Positions 8,972 to 17,609 are shown, counted from the stretch's first letter. The stretch is DNA of 64,000 nucleotides from Casp-actino8 sp964563545 (GCA_964563545.1 CAZLXB010000002.1:110035-174034); one strand, 5' to 3'. Notes: generated from the letters alone by a model not told the origin. Numbers and translations: made by a program.

Positions 8972-9610
8972 ATGGACGTTGCCCCGATTCGAGTTCTGGT
9001 CGCGGATCCGGTTCCGCTGAGCGGCGAGCTGCTCGCCGCTCGACTCGCCGCCGACGGACTCGCCATCGTGGCCGTTGCCCACGATGGCGCATCGGCGCAC
9101 AACCTCGCACTTCAACATCAGCCCGACGTCGTGATCCTCGACATCGAATTGCGCGAACCCGATGGCATCTCCACCATCAGAGACATGCTTCGCGCCGACC
9201 GCCGTTTCCGCATCCTCGTCCTCACCGCGAGCGACGACGTCCTCTCGGCCCGCTACGCCATGCAAGCCGGCGCGGTCGCCTTCCTCTCGAAGTCGGGCAC
9301 CTACGAGGATCTGTCCGGCGCCCTTCGAACCGTCATGGCCGGGGACACCGTGGTCACCCACCGACCATCCGATGGACGGACGTCGGGACAAGAGCCGATG
9401 ACGATCGGATCCCTGCTCTCCGATCGGGAGGAGGAAGTCCTGTCACTGGTCGCCACCGGTCTCACCAACCCCGAGATCGCCGAGCGACTCTTCATCAGCG
9501 CTCGCACCGTGAAGAATCACTTGTCGTCGATCTACGACAAGCTGGGAGTGGGCGACAAGACGCAGGCGCTGATCCGCGCCGTGCGCCTCGGGATCGTCAG
9601 GGTCGAGTAG
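8972..9610 (+). CDS. NarL/FixJ-type response regulator
   Basis: Two-domain transcription regulator of 212 residues. The receiver domain (1-120) has the phospho-acceptor D57 in VVILDIEL, a conserved T/S in LVLTAS and K107 in FLSKSG. Only one of the usual two N-terminal acidic residues is present (VLVADP, not DD). The LuxR helix-turn-helix (about 150-208) reads SDREEEVLSLVATGLTNPE and ARTVKNHLSSIYDKLG. No histidine kinase is adjacent, so it is an orphan here. An in-frame GTG at 8945 would add nine residues. The gene converges on rpsA with three bases between stops. Confidence 0.88.
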   Translation: MDVAPIRVLVADPVPLSGELLAARLAADGLAIVAVAHDGASAHNLALQHQPDVVILDIELREPDGISTIRDMLRADRRFRILVLTASDDVLSARYAMQAGAVAFLSKSGTYEDLSGALRTVMAGDTVVTHRPSDGRTSGQEPMTIGSLLSDREEEVLSLVATGLTNPEIAERLFISARTVKNHLSSIYDKLGVGDKTQALIRAVRLGIVRVE

Positions 9611-9613
9611 CGG

Positions 9614-10876
9614 TCAGGCTTCGGGGGCAGCCGGAGCAGCCGGTTCGCCCGACTCGCCGTAGTACTCGGCCCATGTGGCCTCACGCGACGCGTCGTCGGC
9701 GCCGGCGGTCCAGTTGCCGTGTTCGTCGACTTCGAAGTGCTTGCGGTACTCCTCGGCCAGCTCGCCACCCTCGGCGGCCTGCTTGATGCTGAGGCTGATC
9801 CGACGACGACCGAGGTCGAGGTCGATGATCTTGACCCAGAGTTCCTCGCCCGGGGTCACGACCTGCTCGGGGGCCTCCACGTGCTGCGTGCTCATCTCGG
9901 AGATGTGCACCAGACCCTCGATGCCTTCGCCCACCTGCACGAAACCACCGAACGGCACCAGCTTGGTGACCCGGCCGTACACGAGTTGACCGACTTCGTG
10001 GGACGAAGCGAAGACCTCCCACGGGTCCTTCTGTGTCTGCTTACGCGAAAGGCTGATCCGCTCACGGTCGTAGTCGATGTCGAGGACCTTCACGGTCACC
10101 TTGTCGCCGACCGCGACTTCGGATCCCGGGTGGTCCACGTGGTTCCACGACAACTCGCTGACGTGGATGAGACCGTCCATTCCGCCGAGATCGACGAAGG
10201 CACCGAAGGCCACGACGCTCGAGACCACACCCTCGCGCACGTCACCGACCTTGAGGTTCGACAGGAACCCGTCGCGGGCTTCCTTCTGCGTCTCCTCGAG
10301 GTAGGCGCGACGCGACAGAACGACGTTGTTGCGGTTCTTGTCGAGTTCGATGATCTTGGCCTGAAGAACCTTGCCCACGTAGGGCTGGAGGTCACGGACT
10401 CGGCGGAGCTCGACGAGCGAAGCCGGGAGGAAGCCGCGCAGACCGATGTCGACGATGAGACCACCCTTCACGACTTCGATGACGAGACCTTCGACCATCT
10501 CGTCGGCCTCCTTCTTCTTCTCGATGTTGCCCCAGGCACGTTCGTACTGGGCGCGCTTCTTCGAGAGGATGAGTCGGCCTTCCTTGTCCTCTTTCTGCAG
10601 AACGAGGGCTTCGACCTTCTCACCGAGCGAGACGATCTCGCCGGGGTCGACGTCGTTGCGAATGGAGAGTTCACGCGAGGGGATGACGCCTTCGCTCTTG
10701 TAACCGATGTCGAGGAGAACTTCGTCCTTGTCGATCTTCACGACGGTGCCGTGCACGACTTGGCCGTCCTCCACTTCGACGAGAGTTCCCTCGATCGCCT
10801 CACCAAAGGGCTTGTCGAGATCGTTTTCGGTGACTTTCCGCGGCGTGTAGTTGCCTTCGGCGTCGTAGGTGCCCAT
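9614..10876 (-). CDS. rpsA: 30S ribosomal protein S1
   Basis: Four consecutive S1 RNA-binding domains (roughly residues 35-105, 120-190, 205-275 and 290-360), the actinobacterial arrangement, against six in E. coli. Very conserved stretches include EALVLQKEDKEGRLILSKKR, GLRGFLPASLVELRRVRD and GGMDGLIHVSELSW. The C-terminus is acidic and alanine/proline-rich. I chose the ATG at 10876; an in-frame TTG at 10906 would add ten residues. Neither start has a clear Shine-Dalgarno site or a leaderless hexamer. Confidence 0.95.
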   Translation of the reverse strand: MGTYDAEGNYTPRKVTENDLDKPFGEAIEGTLVEVEDGQVVHGTVVKIDKDEVLLDIGYKSEGVIPSRELSIRNDVDPGEIVSLGEKVEALVLQKEDKEGRLILSKKRAQYERAWGNIEKKKEADEMVEGLVIEVVKGGLIVDIGLRGFLPASLVELRRVRDLQPYVGKVLQAKIIELDKNRNNVVLSRRAYLEETQKEARDGFLSNLKVGDVREGVVSSVVAFGAFVDLGGMDGLIHVSELSWNHVDHPGSEVAVGDKVTVKVLDIDYDRERISLSRKQTQKDPWEVFASSHEVGQLVYGRVTKLVPFGGFVQVGEGIEGLVHISEMSTQHVEAPEQVVTPGEELWVKIIDLDLGRRRISLSIKQAAEGGELAEEYRKHFEVDEHGNWTAGADDASREATWAEYYGESGEPAAPAAPEA

Positions 10877-10906
10877 GGGGCTGGAGGAGGTCAGTAGGTC
10901 GGACAA

Positions 10907-10952
10907 GGGACAGGTCGCTTTCGGATAGGGATGATCGATGGGACAGGGACAG
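10907..10952. repeat. GGGACAG repeats upstream of rpsA
   Basis: Three copies of GGGACAG at 10907-10913, 10940-10946 and 10946-10952, the last two sharing a G. They lie in the rpsA leader. The role is unknown and the pattern may be chance. Confidence 0.3.
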
Positions 10953-10996
10953 TTCCCCGAGAGGAACCGGGCAAGGCTACCGGCGAGGTGGTGCGG

Positions 10997-11728
10997 TCAC
11001 CCCGGGCGCCGACCGCACACGAGGAACTCGGGCGAGTCGATCGTCGGCGGGTTCGGCTCGTATCGACCGGGCTCGACCGACCAGATCGTTTCTGCCGACA
11101 GACCGGCCTCCCGGAGCAGAAGTCGCAGTTCACGGGGCGTGTAGCAGCCTGTCCAGAGCGTGGCGGCCATGTCGCGACCGTCCGGGGAGCGCACGACGGT
11201 CTCCTCTCGGCTGACCCCCCGGTCGGCATCGAACTCGGCGTCCACGTGGTAGCGAACCGAGAAGTAGGCGTTGAAGGCCGAGAGCGCGAACCGGCCACTC
11301 GGGCGCAAGAGCCGAGCCATCCCGACCAGCACCGCCCGGTCGTCACCATCGGCGGTCATGAGTCCGAACGCGCCCTGGCAGAGGCAGATCACCGCGTCGA
11401 AACCGTCGGCGAGAAGTTCGTGTTCGAAGGGCAGATGCCGGGCGTCGGCTCGCAGGAAGGCGACCCTCGTCTCGCTACTCGCCGACCTCGTCGCAATGTC
11501 CACGAAAGCCTCCGAGATGTCCACACCCACCACCTCGGCCCCTCGACGCGCCAACTCGATGCTGTGTCGGCCCGGTCCGCATCCAATGTCCAGCACCTTC
11601 GATCCGGGCCCGAGCGCCAATGCATTCCACAGGAAGTCGACTTCCTGAACCGTGCCCTTGGTGAACGAATACCGGAGATAGGCCTCGCCCATGTGCTCGG
11701 CCAGCGGTTCGAACCAGTGCTCCACCAT
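10997..11728 (-). CDS. class I SAM-dependent methyltransferase
   Basis: Small-molecule-type methyltransferase, 243 residues, substrate unknown. Motif I is VLDIGCGPG (45-53), then VVGVDIS, and a strand-4 segment FDAVICLCQGAFGLM typical of the SAM-binding fold; ARLLRPSGRFALSAF follows. The start is the ATG at 11728, which shares one base with the polA stop (TGATG), so translation is probably coupled to polA. The frame continues far upstream without a stop, but that part lies inside polA and is not coding. Confidence 0.88.
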   Translation of the reverse strand: MVEHWFEPLAEHMGEAYLRYSFTKGTVQEVDFLWNALALGPGSKVLDIGCGPGRHSIELARRGAEVVGVDISEAFVDIATRSASSETRVAFLRADARHLPFEHELLADGFDAVICLCQGAFGLMTADGDDRAVLVGMARLLRPSGRFALSAFNAYFSVRYHVDAEFDADRGVSREETVVRSPDGRDMAATLWTGCYTPRELRLLLREAGLSAETIWSVEPGRYEPNPPTIDSPEFLVCGRRPG

Positions 11729-14403
11729 CAGCCCTTGGCCGCGGCCCAGGAACTCCCCCACGCCGCGTTGACCGCGAGCGGAACGTCGAGTTCGGCCGCC
11801 TTCTCCATGATCCCCACCACGAGTGGTCCGACCACTTCCTTTTCGGCCGTGGGCACCTCGACGATCACTTCGTCGTGCACTTGCAGGACCAGACGACTCC
11901 GAAGTCCGGCGGATTCGAGTTCGCGATCGATTCGAACGAGCGCGACCTTGAAGATGTCGGCGGCCAAACCTTGGATGCCTGCGTTCATGGCTTGTCGTTC
12001 TCCAGCCTGGCGGAGACGGAAGTTGGTGTTCGACAGCTCTGGAATGGGACGGCGGCGACCGAAGATCGTCTCCGTGTAGCCCTTCTGTCGAGCCTCCTCG
12101 ACCGTCTTGTCCATGTAAGCACGCACATTCGGGAACGCTGCGAAATACGACTCGAGGATCTCGGCCGCCTCCCCGACAGGGACTCCGAGGCGTTGGGCGA
12201 GACCGTACGCTTCCATTCCGTAGGCCAAGCCGTACGAAACCATCTTCGCGTACGAGCGTTGTTCGTACGACACGTCGGTCTCGGCGACTCCGAAGACCTG
12301 GGCGGCGGTGGCTCGGTGAACGTCGCGCCCCGTTCGGAATGCGTCGATCAGTCCGGGGTCGCCGGCGAGATGAGCGATACACCGGAGTTCGATCTGGTTG
12401 TAGTCGGCGACGAGGAATTCGTGGCCGGCATCAGGCACGAAGGCTTCGCGGAAGACTCGTCCTTCATCGGTGCGCACCGGAATGTTGTGCAGGTTCGGGC
12501 GATCACTCGACAGACGACCGGTACGGGCAACGGTCTGGTTGAAGGTCGCGTGGATGCGGCCATCGGGTGCAACCTCGGCGAGAAGGCCCTCGCCGTATGT
12601 TCCGCGCAACTTCTCGAGCTCGCGGTAGCGCAGGAGGGCGTCGATGAATTCGGGCCACTCGTCCCGGAGCTTTTCGAGAGTGGCGGCGTCGGTGGAATAA
12701 CCGGTCTTCGTCTTCTTGGGAGGGGTGAGCCCCTTCTCGTCGAAGAGGATGCGACCCAACTGCGCTGGTGAATTCGGATTGAAGGGACCCCCAGCGAGTC
12801 GTTGTAGCGAGGCACTCAGGGATTCGGTCTCCTCGGTCAAACGTCGGGAGATGCCCCGCAGACGATCGGCATCGACTCCGATCCCTACCGCTTCCATGCG
12901 CGCGAGCACAGTCACCAACGGGTTCTCGATCGATTCGTAGAGATCGAGCATCCCCTGGGCCCGCAAGGCCTCGATCAACGGTTCGACCAGTTCGGCAATG
13001 GCCGCCGATCGGTTGCCCGAGACGCGTTCGATGGAGGCCCCCGAACCGTCGAGATCGAGTTGACCACTGGGTGCCGATGCTTCGGCCAGGTGACGCCCGA
13101 GCATGCGTTCGACCAAACGTTCGACCGAGTAATCCGACGCGCCGGGCTCGAGGAGATAGGCGGCGATCGCGGTGTCGAGCTGGAGGCGTCCCGGCCGCAC
13201 TCCTCGGTCGAGGAGATGTTTGATCAGAGGCTTGGCCTCATTGCTGCGGAAGGCGACATCTTCCCAGCGGGACGCGACCTTCGGGTCGACCAGCAACGCC
13301 TCGTCGACCCAAAAGGTGCGGCCTCCCGAGGTCAGAGCCACCCCCATCAGACGGGAATGACCCGGATCGGCCTCCCATCCGGCGGCGACGTCGACGACCG
13401 ACGCTCCTTCGAGGACCGATGACAATTCGGTCGCATCACGAATCGTGACGACTTCGATGTCGATCGCGTCGACGGGTGCACGGGACTCCGGTTCGGCGCC
13501 GACTCCAACCGCTGCCAACGCGTCGCGCATTCGCGGTCCCATGGCCCGGAACTCGAGGAAGTCGAACAACCGCTGGACTTCGTCGAAATTCGGGGTGATC
13601 GCGACCGCAGCCGGATCGAATTCGATCGGCGCGTCGTGCCGCAAGGTCATCAGAACTTCGTTGTGACGAGCGAGAGCCTCGTTCTCCTCGAGCGACGAAC
13701 GGAGTTTCGGCGTCTGCTCGGCCGCATGAGCGAAGATTCCGTCGAGTCCGCCGTACTGCGAGATGAGTTTCGCCGCGGTCTTCTCTCCCACCCCGGGAAC
13801 TCCCGGCAAGTTGTCACTCGGATCGCCTCGCAGCGCGGCATAGGCCGGATACTTGGCCGGAACGACTCCTGTCTTCTCGAGAATTCCCGCTTCGTCGTAG
13901 AGCGCGTAATCGGTGACGCCCCGCTTGTTGTAGAGGACGCGTACGTGCGGATCCCGGACGAGCTGATAGCTGTCACGATCACCGGTGACGATCACCACAT
14001 CGAAACCGTTGTCGACCGCCCGATCGGCGACGGTCGCGATGATGTCGTCGGCCTCGAAACCCGCCTTCTCGATCACGACGATGCCGAGTGCCGCGAGCAC
14101 TTCTTTCACGATCCCAACTTGTTGGCGGAGGATCTCGGGTGACGACTCTCGTTGCGCCTTGTACTTCGGCTCCATCTCGTGTCGGAAAGTCGGTTCCGGT
14201 CGATCGAAGGCGACCACGAGGGCGCTCGGCCGGCGGTCCTTCAACAGCGTGACCAGCATCGACGTGAATCCGAAAACCGCATTGGTGACCTGACCACTCG
14301 CGGTGATCATGTCCTGGGGGACGGCGAAGAACGCCCGATAAGTCAAAGAGTTGCCGTCGAGAACAAGCAGCGTCGGACGCGAATCGGAAGTCGAAGGACT
14401 CAC
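11728..14403 (-). CDS. polA: DNA polymerase I, proofreading-deficient type
   Basis: Repair and Okazaki-fragment polymerase, 891 residues. The 5'-nuclease domain (1 to about 290) keeps LVLDGNSLTYRAFFA and GDPSDNLPGVPGVGEKTA. The middle exonuclease-like domain (about 300-490) has lost the acidic pair of the first motif (VVDVAAGWEAD where DTE is expected), so no proofreading is predicted. In the polymerase domain, motif A is DYNQIELR and motif C is VHDEV with D844. The O-helix carries Tyr724 where E. coli has Phe762, as in mycobacterial Pol I. The GTG start overlaps the stop of the ANTAR gene (GTGA). Confidence 0.97.
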   Translation of the reverse strand: MSPSTSDSRPTLLVLDGNSLTYRAFFAVPQDMITASGQVTNAVFGFTSMLVTLLKDRRPSALVVAFDRPEPTFRHEMEPKYKAQRESSPEILRQQVGIVKEVLAALGIVVIEKAGFEADDIIATVADRAVDNGFDVVIVTGDRDSYQLVRDPHVRVLYNKRGVTDYALYDEAGILEKTGVVPAKYPAYAALRGDPSDNLPGVPGVGEKTAAKLISQYGGLDGIFAHAAEQTPKLRSSLEENEALARHNEVLMTLRHDAPIEFDPAAVAITPNFDEVQRLFDFLEFRAMGPRMRDALAAVGVGAEPESRAPVDAIDIEVVTIRDATELSSVLEGASVVDVAAGWEADPGHSRLMGVALTSGGRTFWVDEALLVDPKVASRWEDVAFRSNEAKPLIKHLLDRGVRPGRLQLDTAIAAYLLEPGASDYSVERLVERMLGRHLAEASAPSGQLDLDGSGASIERVSGNRSAAIAELVEPLIEALRAQGMLDLYESIENPLVTVLARMEAVGIGVDADRLRGISRRLTEETESLSASLQRLAGGPFNPNSPAQLGRILFDEKGLTPPKKTKTGYSTDAATLEKLRDEWPEFIDALLRYRELEKLRGTYGEGLLAEVAPDGRIHATFNQTVARTGRLSSDRPNLHNIPVRTDEGRVFREAFVPDAGHEFLVADYNQIELRCIAHLAGDPGLIDAFRTGRDVHRATAAQVFGVAETDVSYEQRSYAKMVSYGLAYGMEAYGLAQRLGVPVGEAAEILESYFAAFPNVRAYMDKTVEEARQKGYTETIFGRRRPIPELSNTNFRLRQAGERQAMNAGIQGLAADIFKVALVRIDRELESAGLRSRLVLQVHDEVIVEVPTAEKEVVGPLVVGIMEKAAELDVPLAVNAAWGSSWAAAKG

Positions 14404-14987
14404 GGCCGCAGTTCGCCGGCGAGGATCCGCTCGGCCACGTCACGCATTCGCGACCGATCCTTCATGGCGGTCCTCTGGATGAAGGAAAACGCGTCCTGTT
14501 CCTTCATCCCGAACTCGTCGATCAAACGGCCCTTGGCCCGATCGATGGCCTTACGGGCCTCCAGTTGCTCACCCAATGCGTCGACGTGACCGGTGAGGGC
14601 CTGCAACTCGCGGAAGCGACCGATCGCCACCTCGATGGCCGGAATGAGATCACTCTTCTGATACGGCTTCACGAGATACGCGAGAGCGCCGGCATCCCGC
14701 GCCTGCTCGATGATCTCCCGCTGACTGAAAGCCGTCAGCACGAGAACTCCGCAGATGCGCTCGTCGCCGACGTGCCGAGCCACTTCGAGTCCGTCCATGC
14801 CGGGCATCTTCACGTCGAGGATGGCGAGATCGGGTTTCAACTCTCGAATCATCTCCAGTGCCCGGTCACCACGACCGGTCTCGCCGACCACGTCGTACCC
14901 CTCCTCGAGAAGGGTTTCGGTGAGATCGAGGCGGATGATGGCCTCGTCCTCGGCAACGACCACTCGAATACTCACGTGATCATTCAA
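14400..14987 (-). CDS. ANTAR-domain response regulator (PdtaR-like)
   Basis: Receiver domain (D58 in LAILDVKMPGMDG, VLTAFS, LVKPYQ) followed by an ANTAR RNA-binding domain (about 130-190: RKAIDRAKGRLIDEFGMKEQ and DAFSFIQRTAM). Members act by antitermination on RNA rather than on DNA; the family includes mycobacterial PdtaR. The TTG at 14987 overlaps the upstream stop as TTGA and has AGGGGA before it, so I prefer it over the GTG at 14975, which is too far from that site. The partner kinase is not in this window. Confidence 0.9.
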   Translation of the reverse strand: MNDHVSIRVVVAEDEAIIRLDLTETLLEEGYDVVGETGRGDRALEMIRELKPDLAILDVKMPGMDGLEVARHVGDERICGVLVLTAFSQREIIEQARDAGALAYLVKPYQKSDLIPAIEVAIGRFRELQALTGHVDALGEQLEARKAIDRAKGRLIDEFGMKEQDAFSFIQRTAMKDRSRMRDVAERILAGELRP

Positions 14988-15277
14988 CCATTCCCCTGGG
15001 AGAGGCGCTCGAGCAGATGGTCCTGTTTGGCCTCGAGTTCGAGGATCCCCGACGCCACTTGGTCCCGGTGAGCTTGCATCGCGTCACGATGACGGCGGGC
15101 ATCGCGGTACTCGATGTCGGCGCCGGGGGTTTCGGAGACCAAGGCCCGCAAACCCATGTCCTCGGCTTCATCGGCCAGATGCTGGAGTTGCTCGTCGACG
15201 ATTCGCAATTCCTCCCGCAGACGACGCAAACGATCACCGGTCTCCCGCAAACGACGTTCGATTGATCGCTGGCCCAC
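14984..15277 (-). CDS. small coiled-coil protein of unknown function
   Basis: 97 residues, strongly charged, with two predicted long helices rich in Arg, Glu and Leu (RRLREELRIVDEQLQHLADE, then HRDQVASGILELEAKQDHLL), which suggests a coiled coil or DksA-like hairpin without zinc cysteines. I do not recognise the family. The GTG at 15277 is seven bases after a TACACT hexamer. The longer frame to 15337 would start inside the tRNA and is rejected. The stop overlaps the ANTAR gene, so the two are likely coupled. Confidence 0.65.
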   Translation of the reverse strand: MGQRSIERRLRETGDRLRRLREELRIVDEQLQHLADEAEDMGLRALVSETPGADIEYRDARRHRDAMQAHRDQVASGILELEAKQDHLLERLSQGNG

Positions 15278-15284
15278 GTCGCGC

Positions 15285-15290
15285 AGTGTA
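15285..15290 (-). promoter_or_regulatory. -10 hexamer of the coiled-coil/ANTAR/polA chain
   Basis: TACACT on the minus strand, seven bases before the GTG at 15277. It lies between the tRNA 3' end and the gene and would give a leaderless transcript. Confidence 0.45.
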
Positions 15291-15312
15291 CGGACGGCCT
15301 GCTGACGAAGGG

Positions 15313-15385
15313 TGCCCCGGGTGGGATTCGAACCCACACCGTACGGAGTTTGAAGCCGCTGCCTCTGCCGTTGGGCTACCGGGGC
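15313..15385 (-). tRNA. tRNA of uncertain identity (CAA by standard numbering)
   Basis: 73-base cloverleaf. Seven-pair acceptor GCCCCGG/CCGGGGC, discriminator A, D-arm GCC/GGC, five-pair T-stem GTGGG/CCCAC with loop TTCGAAT, and a five-base variable loop. The 3' CCA is not encoded (ACCC follows). The anticodon loop is TTCAAAC between GCGGC and TCCGT, which gives CAA (15350-15352) with a C-U mismatch closing the loop. CAA means Leu, but Leu tRNAs need a long variable arm. Shifting the loop by one base gives TCA with poorer pairing. Confidence 0.8.
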
Positions 15386-15469
15386 GCACTGGCGAGGTTA
15401 CCGGTGGGTCAACTCACTCCCCCAACTCATCGTTGTCACGGGTCATCCGGTGCGCCGCCCCACAGGGAT

Positions 15470-15475
15470 TATCGT
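15470..15475 (+). promoter_or_regulatory. -10 hexamer of the fab cluster
   Basis: TATCGT, six bases before the GTG of fabD at 15482. It fixes that start against the long upstream frame that runs over the tRNA. Confidence 0.55.
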
Positions 15476-15481
15476 TCACTC

Positions 15482-16657
15482 GTGCTCGCTTTCACCTTTC
15501 CCGGCCAGGGTTCACAACGGCCGGGTATGGGTCGGCCCTGGGTCGATCACGAGAGTTGGGAGCTCATCGACGAAGCCTCCGAAGTCGCCGGACGCGACGT
15601 CGGTCGCCTGCTCCTCGATGCCGATGCCGAAGAACTGCGCGATACGCGCAATGCGCAGCTGACGACCTTCGTCTCCAGCCTCATGGTCCTCGATGCGGTC
15701 GAGCGACTCGGTGTCGAGCCGAGCTTCTGCGCAGGTCACAGCCTTGGGGAATACACCGCTCTCACCGCTTCGGGCGCGCTCTCCTTCGATGACGGTGTTC
15801 GTCTCGTGATCGAACGCGCCGCCGCTATGCACGAGGCCGGCGAACAGAATCCGGGCACCATGTCGGCGATCCTCGGACTCGACGACGAGTTGGTCGAAGT
15901 CGCCTGCCGTCGTGCCGACGCCGACGTGTGGGTCGCCAACTTCAACGCGCCCGGACAGGTCGTCATCGCGGGTTCACCCGATGGCGTGAAGCGCGCGAGC
16001 GAGATCGCCAAGGAACTCGGGGCCAAGAAGGCCATGTCTCTCCAAGTGTCGGGGGCCTTCCACACCCCGTTCATGACACCGGCACGTGATCGTCTTCGTC
16101 AGGCGATCGCCGAGGCGTCGCCGCGCGACACCGAGGTGCCGATCATCAGCAACGTGGACGGCCTCGCCCACGACTCAGGCGACGACTGGACGAGCCTTCT
16201 CTCGGCTCAGCTCTCGAGCCCGGTTCGCTGGAAGCACTGTCTCTTGACCATGGGCGAACTCGGTGTCGTCTCGTTCGCCGAACTCGGTCCGGGGGGCGTC
16301 CTGACCGGCATGGCCAAGCGCACGCTCGAGAATTCCCGGACCATTTCGGTCGCCACGCCCGATGATCTCGACAAGTTCATCGAATGGGTAAATACCGCAT
16401 CTCCCACCGGAGCCGCCCAACTCGAAGGTGAGCATCTCTTCGCCGTCGAACGACTCGTCGTCAGTCCAGCCGCTGGAGTCTTCGCACCGCGCACCGATCT
16501 GACCACTGGCGACCCCATCGAAACCGGGACCGTTCTCGGACTCGTGGGAGATCACGAAGTTCGATCGGCGTTCGACGGCATTCTCCAGGCCTTCATCGCG
16601 GTCGACGGCGAACGAGTGACGCCACGGCAACCCATCGCCTGGCTACGGACCCACTGA
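15482..16657 (+). CDS. fabD: malonyl-CoA:ACP transacylase with C-terminal biotinyl/lipoyl-like domain
   Basis: Transfers malonyl from CoA to ACP to feed fatty-acid elongation. Residues 1-305 are FabD: FTFPGQGSQ, GHSLGEYTAL with nucleophile S87, H194 in GAFHTPFM, and FAELGPGGVLTGM. The protein does not stop there. Residues 325-389 form a barrel-sandwich-hybrid-like unit (VVSPAAGVFAPRT, GDPIETGTVLGLVG, FDGILQAFIAVDGERV, PIAWL) with no lysine in the hairpin where biotin or lipoate would attach (VGDHEVR, 355-361). This fusion is unusual. First gene of fabD-fabH-fabG-acpP-fabF. Confidence 0.93.
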   Translation: MLAFTFPGQGSQRPGMGRPWVDHESWELIDEASEVAGRDVGRLLLDADAEELRDTRNAQLTTFVSSLMVLDAVERLGVEPSFCAGHSLGEYTALTASGALSFDDGVRLVIERAAAMHEAGEQNPGTMSAILGLDDELVEVACRRADADVWVANFNAPGQVVIAGSPDGVKRASEIAKELGAKKAMSLQVSGAFHTPFMTPARDRLRQAIAEASPRDTEVPIISNVDGLAHDSGDDWTSLLSAQLSSPVRWKHCLLTMGELGVVSFAELGPGGVLTGMAKRTLENSRTISVATPDDLDKFIEWVNTASPTGAAQLEGEHLFAVERLVVSPAAGVFAPRTDLTTGDPIETGTVLGLVGDHEVRSAFDGILQAFIAVDGERVTPRQPIAWLRTH

Positions 16658-16658
16658 C

Positions 16659-17609
16659 GTGCCCGCGGTTCCCGAACTCTCGCGCGGTGCCCGCATCGTC
16701 GGATGGGGCTCGTATCTGCCCCCCAAGGTCCTGACCAACGCCGACCTCGAAGCCATGGTCGACACCAGCGATGAATGGATCGTCGAGCGAACCGGAATTC
16801 GCGAACGTCATGTCGGGGGCACGACCGTCGGAATGTCGGTCGAATCAGGGAAGGCGGCACTGGCCAACTCCGGCGTCGCTCCCGAAGACATCGGCGCGCT
16901 CATCATCGCCACCACGACGCCCGATCGCCAATGGGGAACGGCGGCAACCGTTCAGAACGAGCTCGGACTTCGTTGCGGTGCCTTCGAGATCAACGCGGCG
17001 TGCAGCGGCTTCGTGTACGCACTGGTGGCCGCCAACGGCCTGATCCAGATGGGAATGCAGAACGTCCTCGTCATCGGCACCGACACCTTGTCGCGGATCA
17101 CGGACTGGACCGACCGCAACACCGCCGTGCTCTTCGGTGACGGTTCGGCGGCGGTCGTACTCAGCGCGGTCGACGGTCCCGGTCAGCTGATCGCTTGGGA
17201 CCTCGATGCCGACGGTTCGGCGGGACCGATTCTCTTCGCTGAACTCGGCGGCACGATCACGATGGAAGGCAAAGAGGTCTACCGCCGAGCGGTCCGCATC
17301 ATGGTCGACTCGGCGCAGAAGTCGATGAAGCACGCCGGCGTCACCGGCGACGACATCAAGATGCTCATTCCGCACCAGGCCAACATCCGAATCATCACCG
17401 CCGCCTGCGATCGTCTCGGTATCGACGAGTCCCGTACGGCGGTCGTCCTCGATCGCACCGGCAACACCTCGGCGGCATCGATTCCCCTCGCCATGATCGA
17501 TGCCATCGACAACGGCCGGATACACGACGGTGATCTGATCCTTCTCGTCGGTTTCGGCGGTGGCATGACGGCCGCATCGGCGATCATCCGTTGGGGAGGC
17601 GGTCAATGA
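16659..17609 (+). CDS. fabH: beta-ketoacyl-ACP synthase III
   Basis: Starts type II fatty-acid synthesis by condensing an acyl-CoA primer with malonyl-ACP. It has 316 residues. The catalytic triad is complete: C115 in INAACSGF, H239 in MLIPHQANIR and N269 in DRTGNTSAAS. GTG start one base after the fabD stop; its stop overlaps the fabG start (ATGA). Primer preference (straight or branched) cannot be told. Confidence 0.96.
   Translation: MPAVPELSRGARIVGWGSYLPPKVLTNADLEAMVDTSDEWIVERTGIRERHVGGTTVGMSVESGKAALANSGVAPEDIGALIIATTTPDRQWGTAATVQNELGLRCGAFEINAACSGFVYALVAANGLIQMGMQNVLVIGTDTLSRITDWTDRNTAVLFGDGSAAVVLSAVDGPGQLIAWDLDADGSAGPILFAELGGTITMEGKEVYRRAVRIMVDSAQKSMKHAGVTGDDIKMLIPHQANIRIITAACDRLGIDESRTAVVLDRTGNTSAASIPLAMIDAIDNGRIHDGDLILLVGFGGGMTAASAIIRWGGGQ

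Noticed and set aside
11729..12382. Long upstream extension of the methyltransferase frame
   Set aside because: It overlaps polA throughout, has no family similarity, and the TGATG junction explains the start.
15277..15337. Upstream extension of the coiled-coil protein to 15337
   Set aside because: That start lies inside the tRNA, while GTG 15277 has TACACT seven bases before it.
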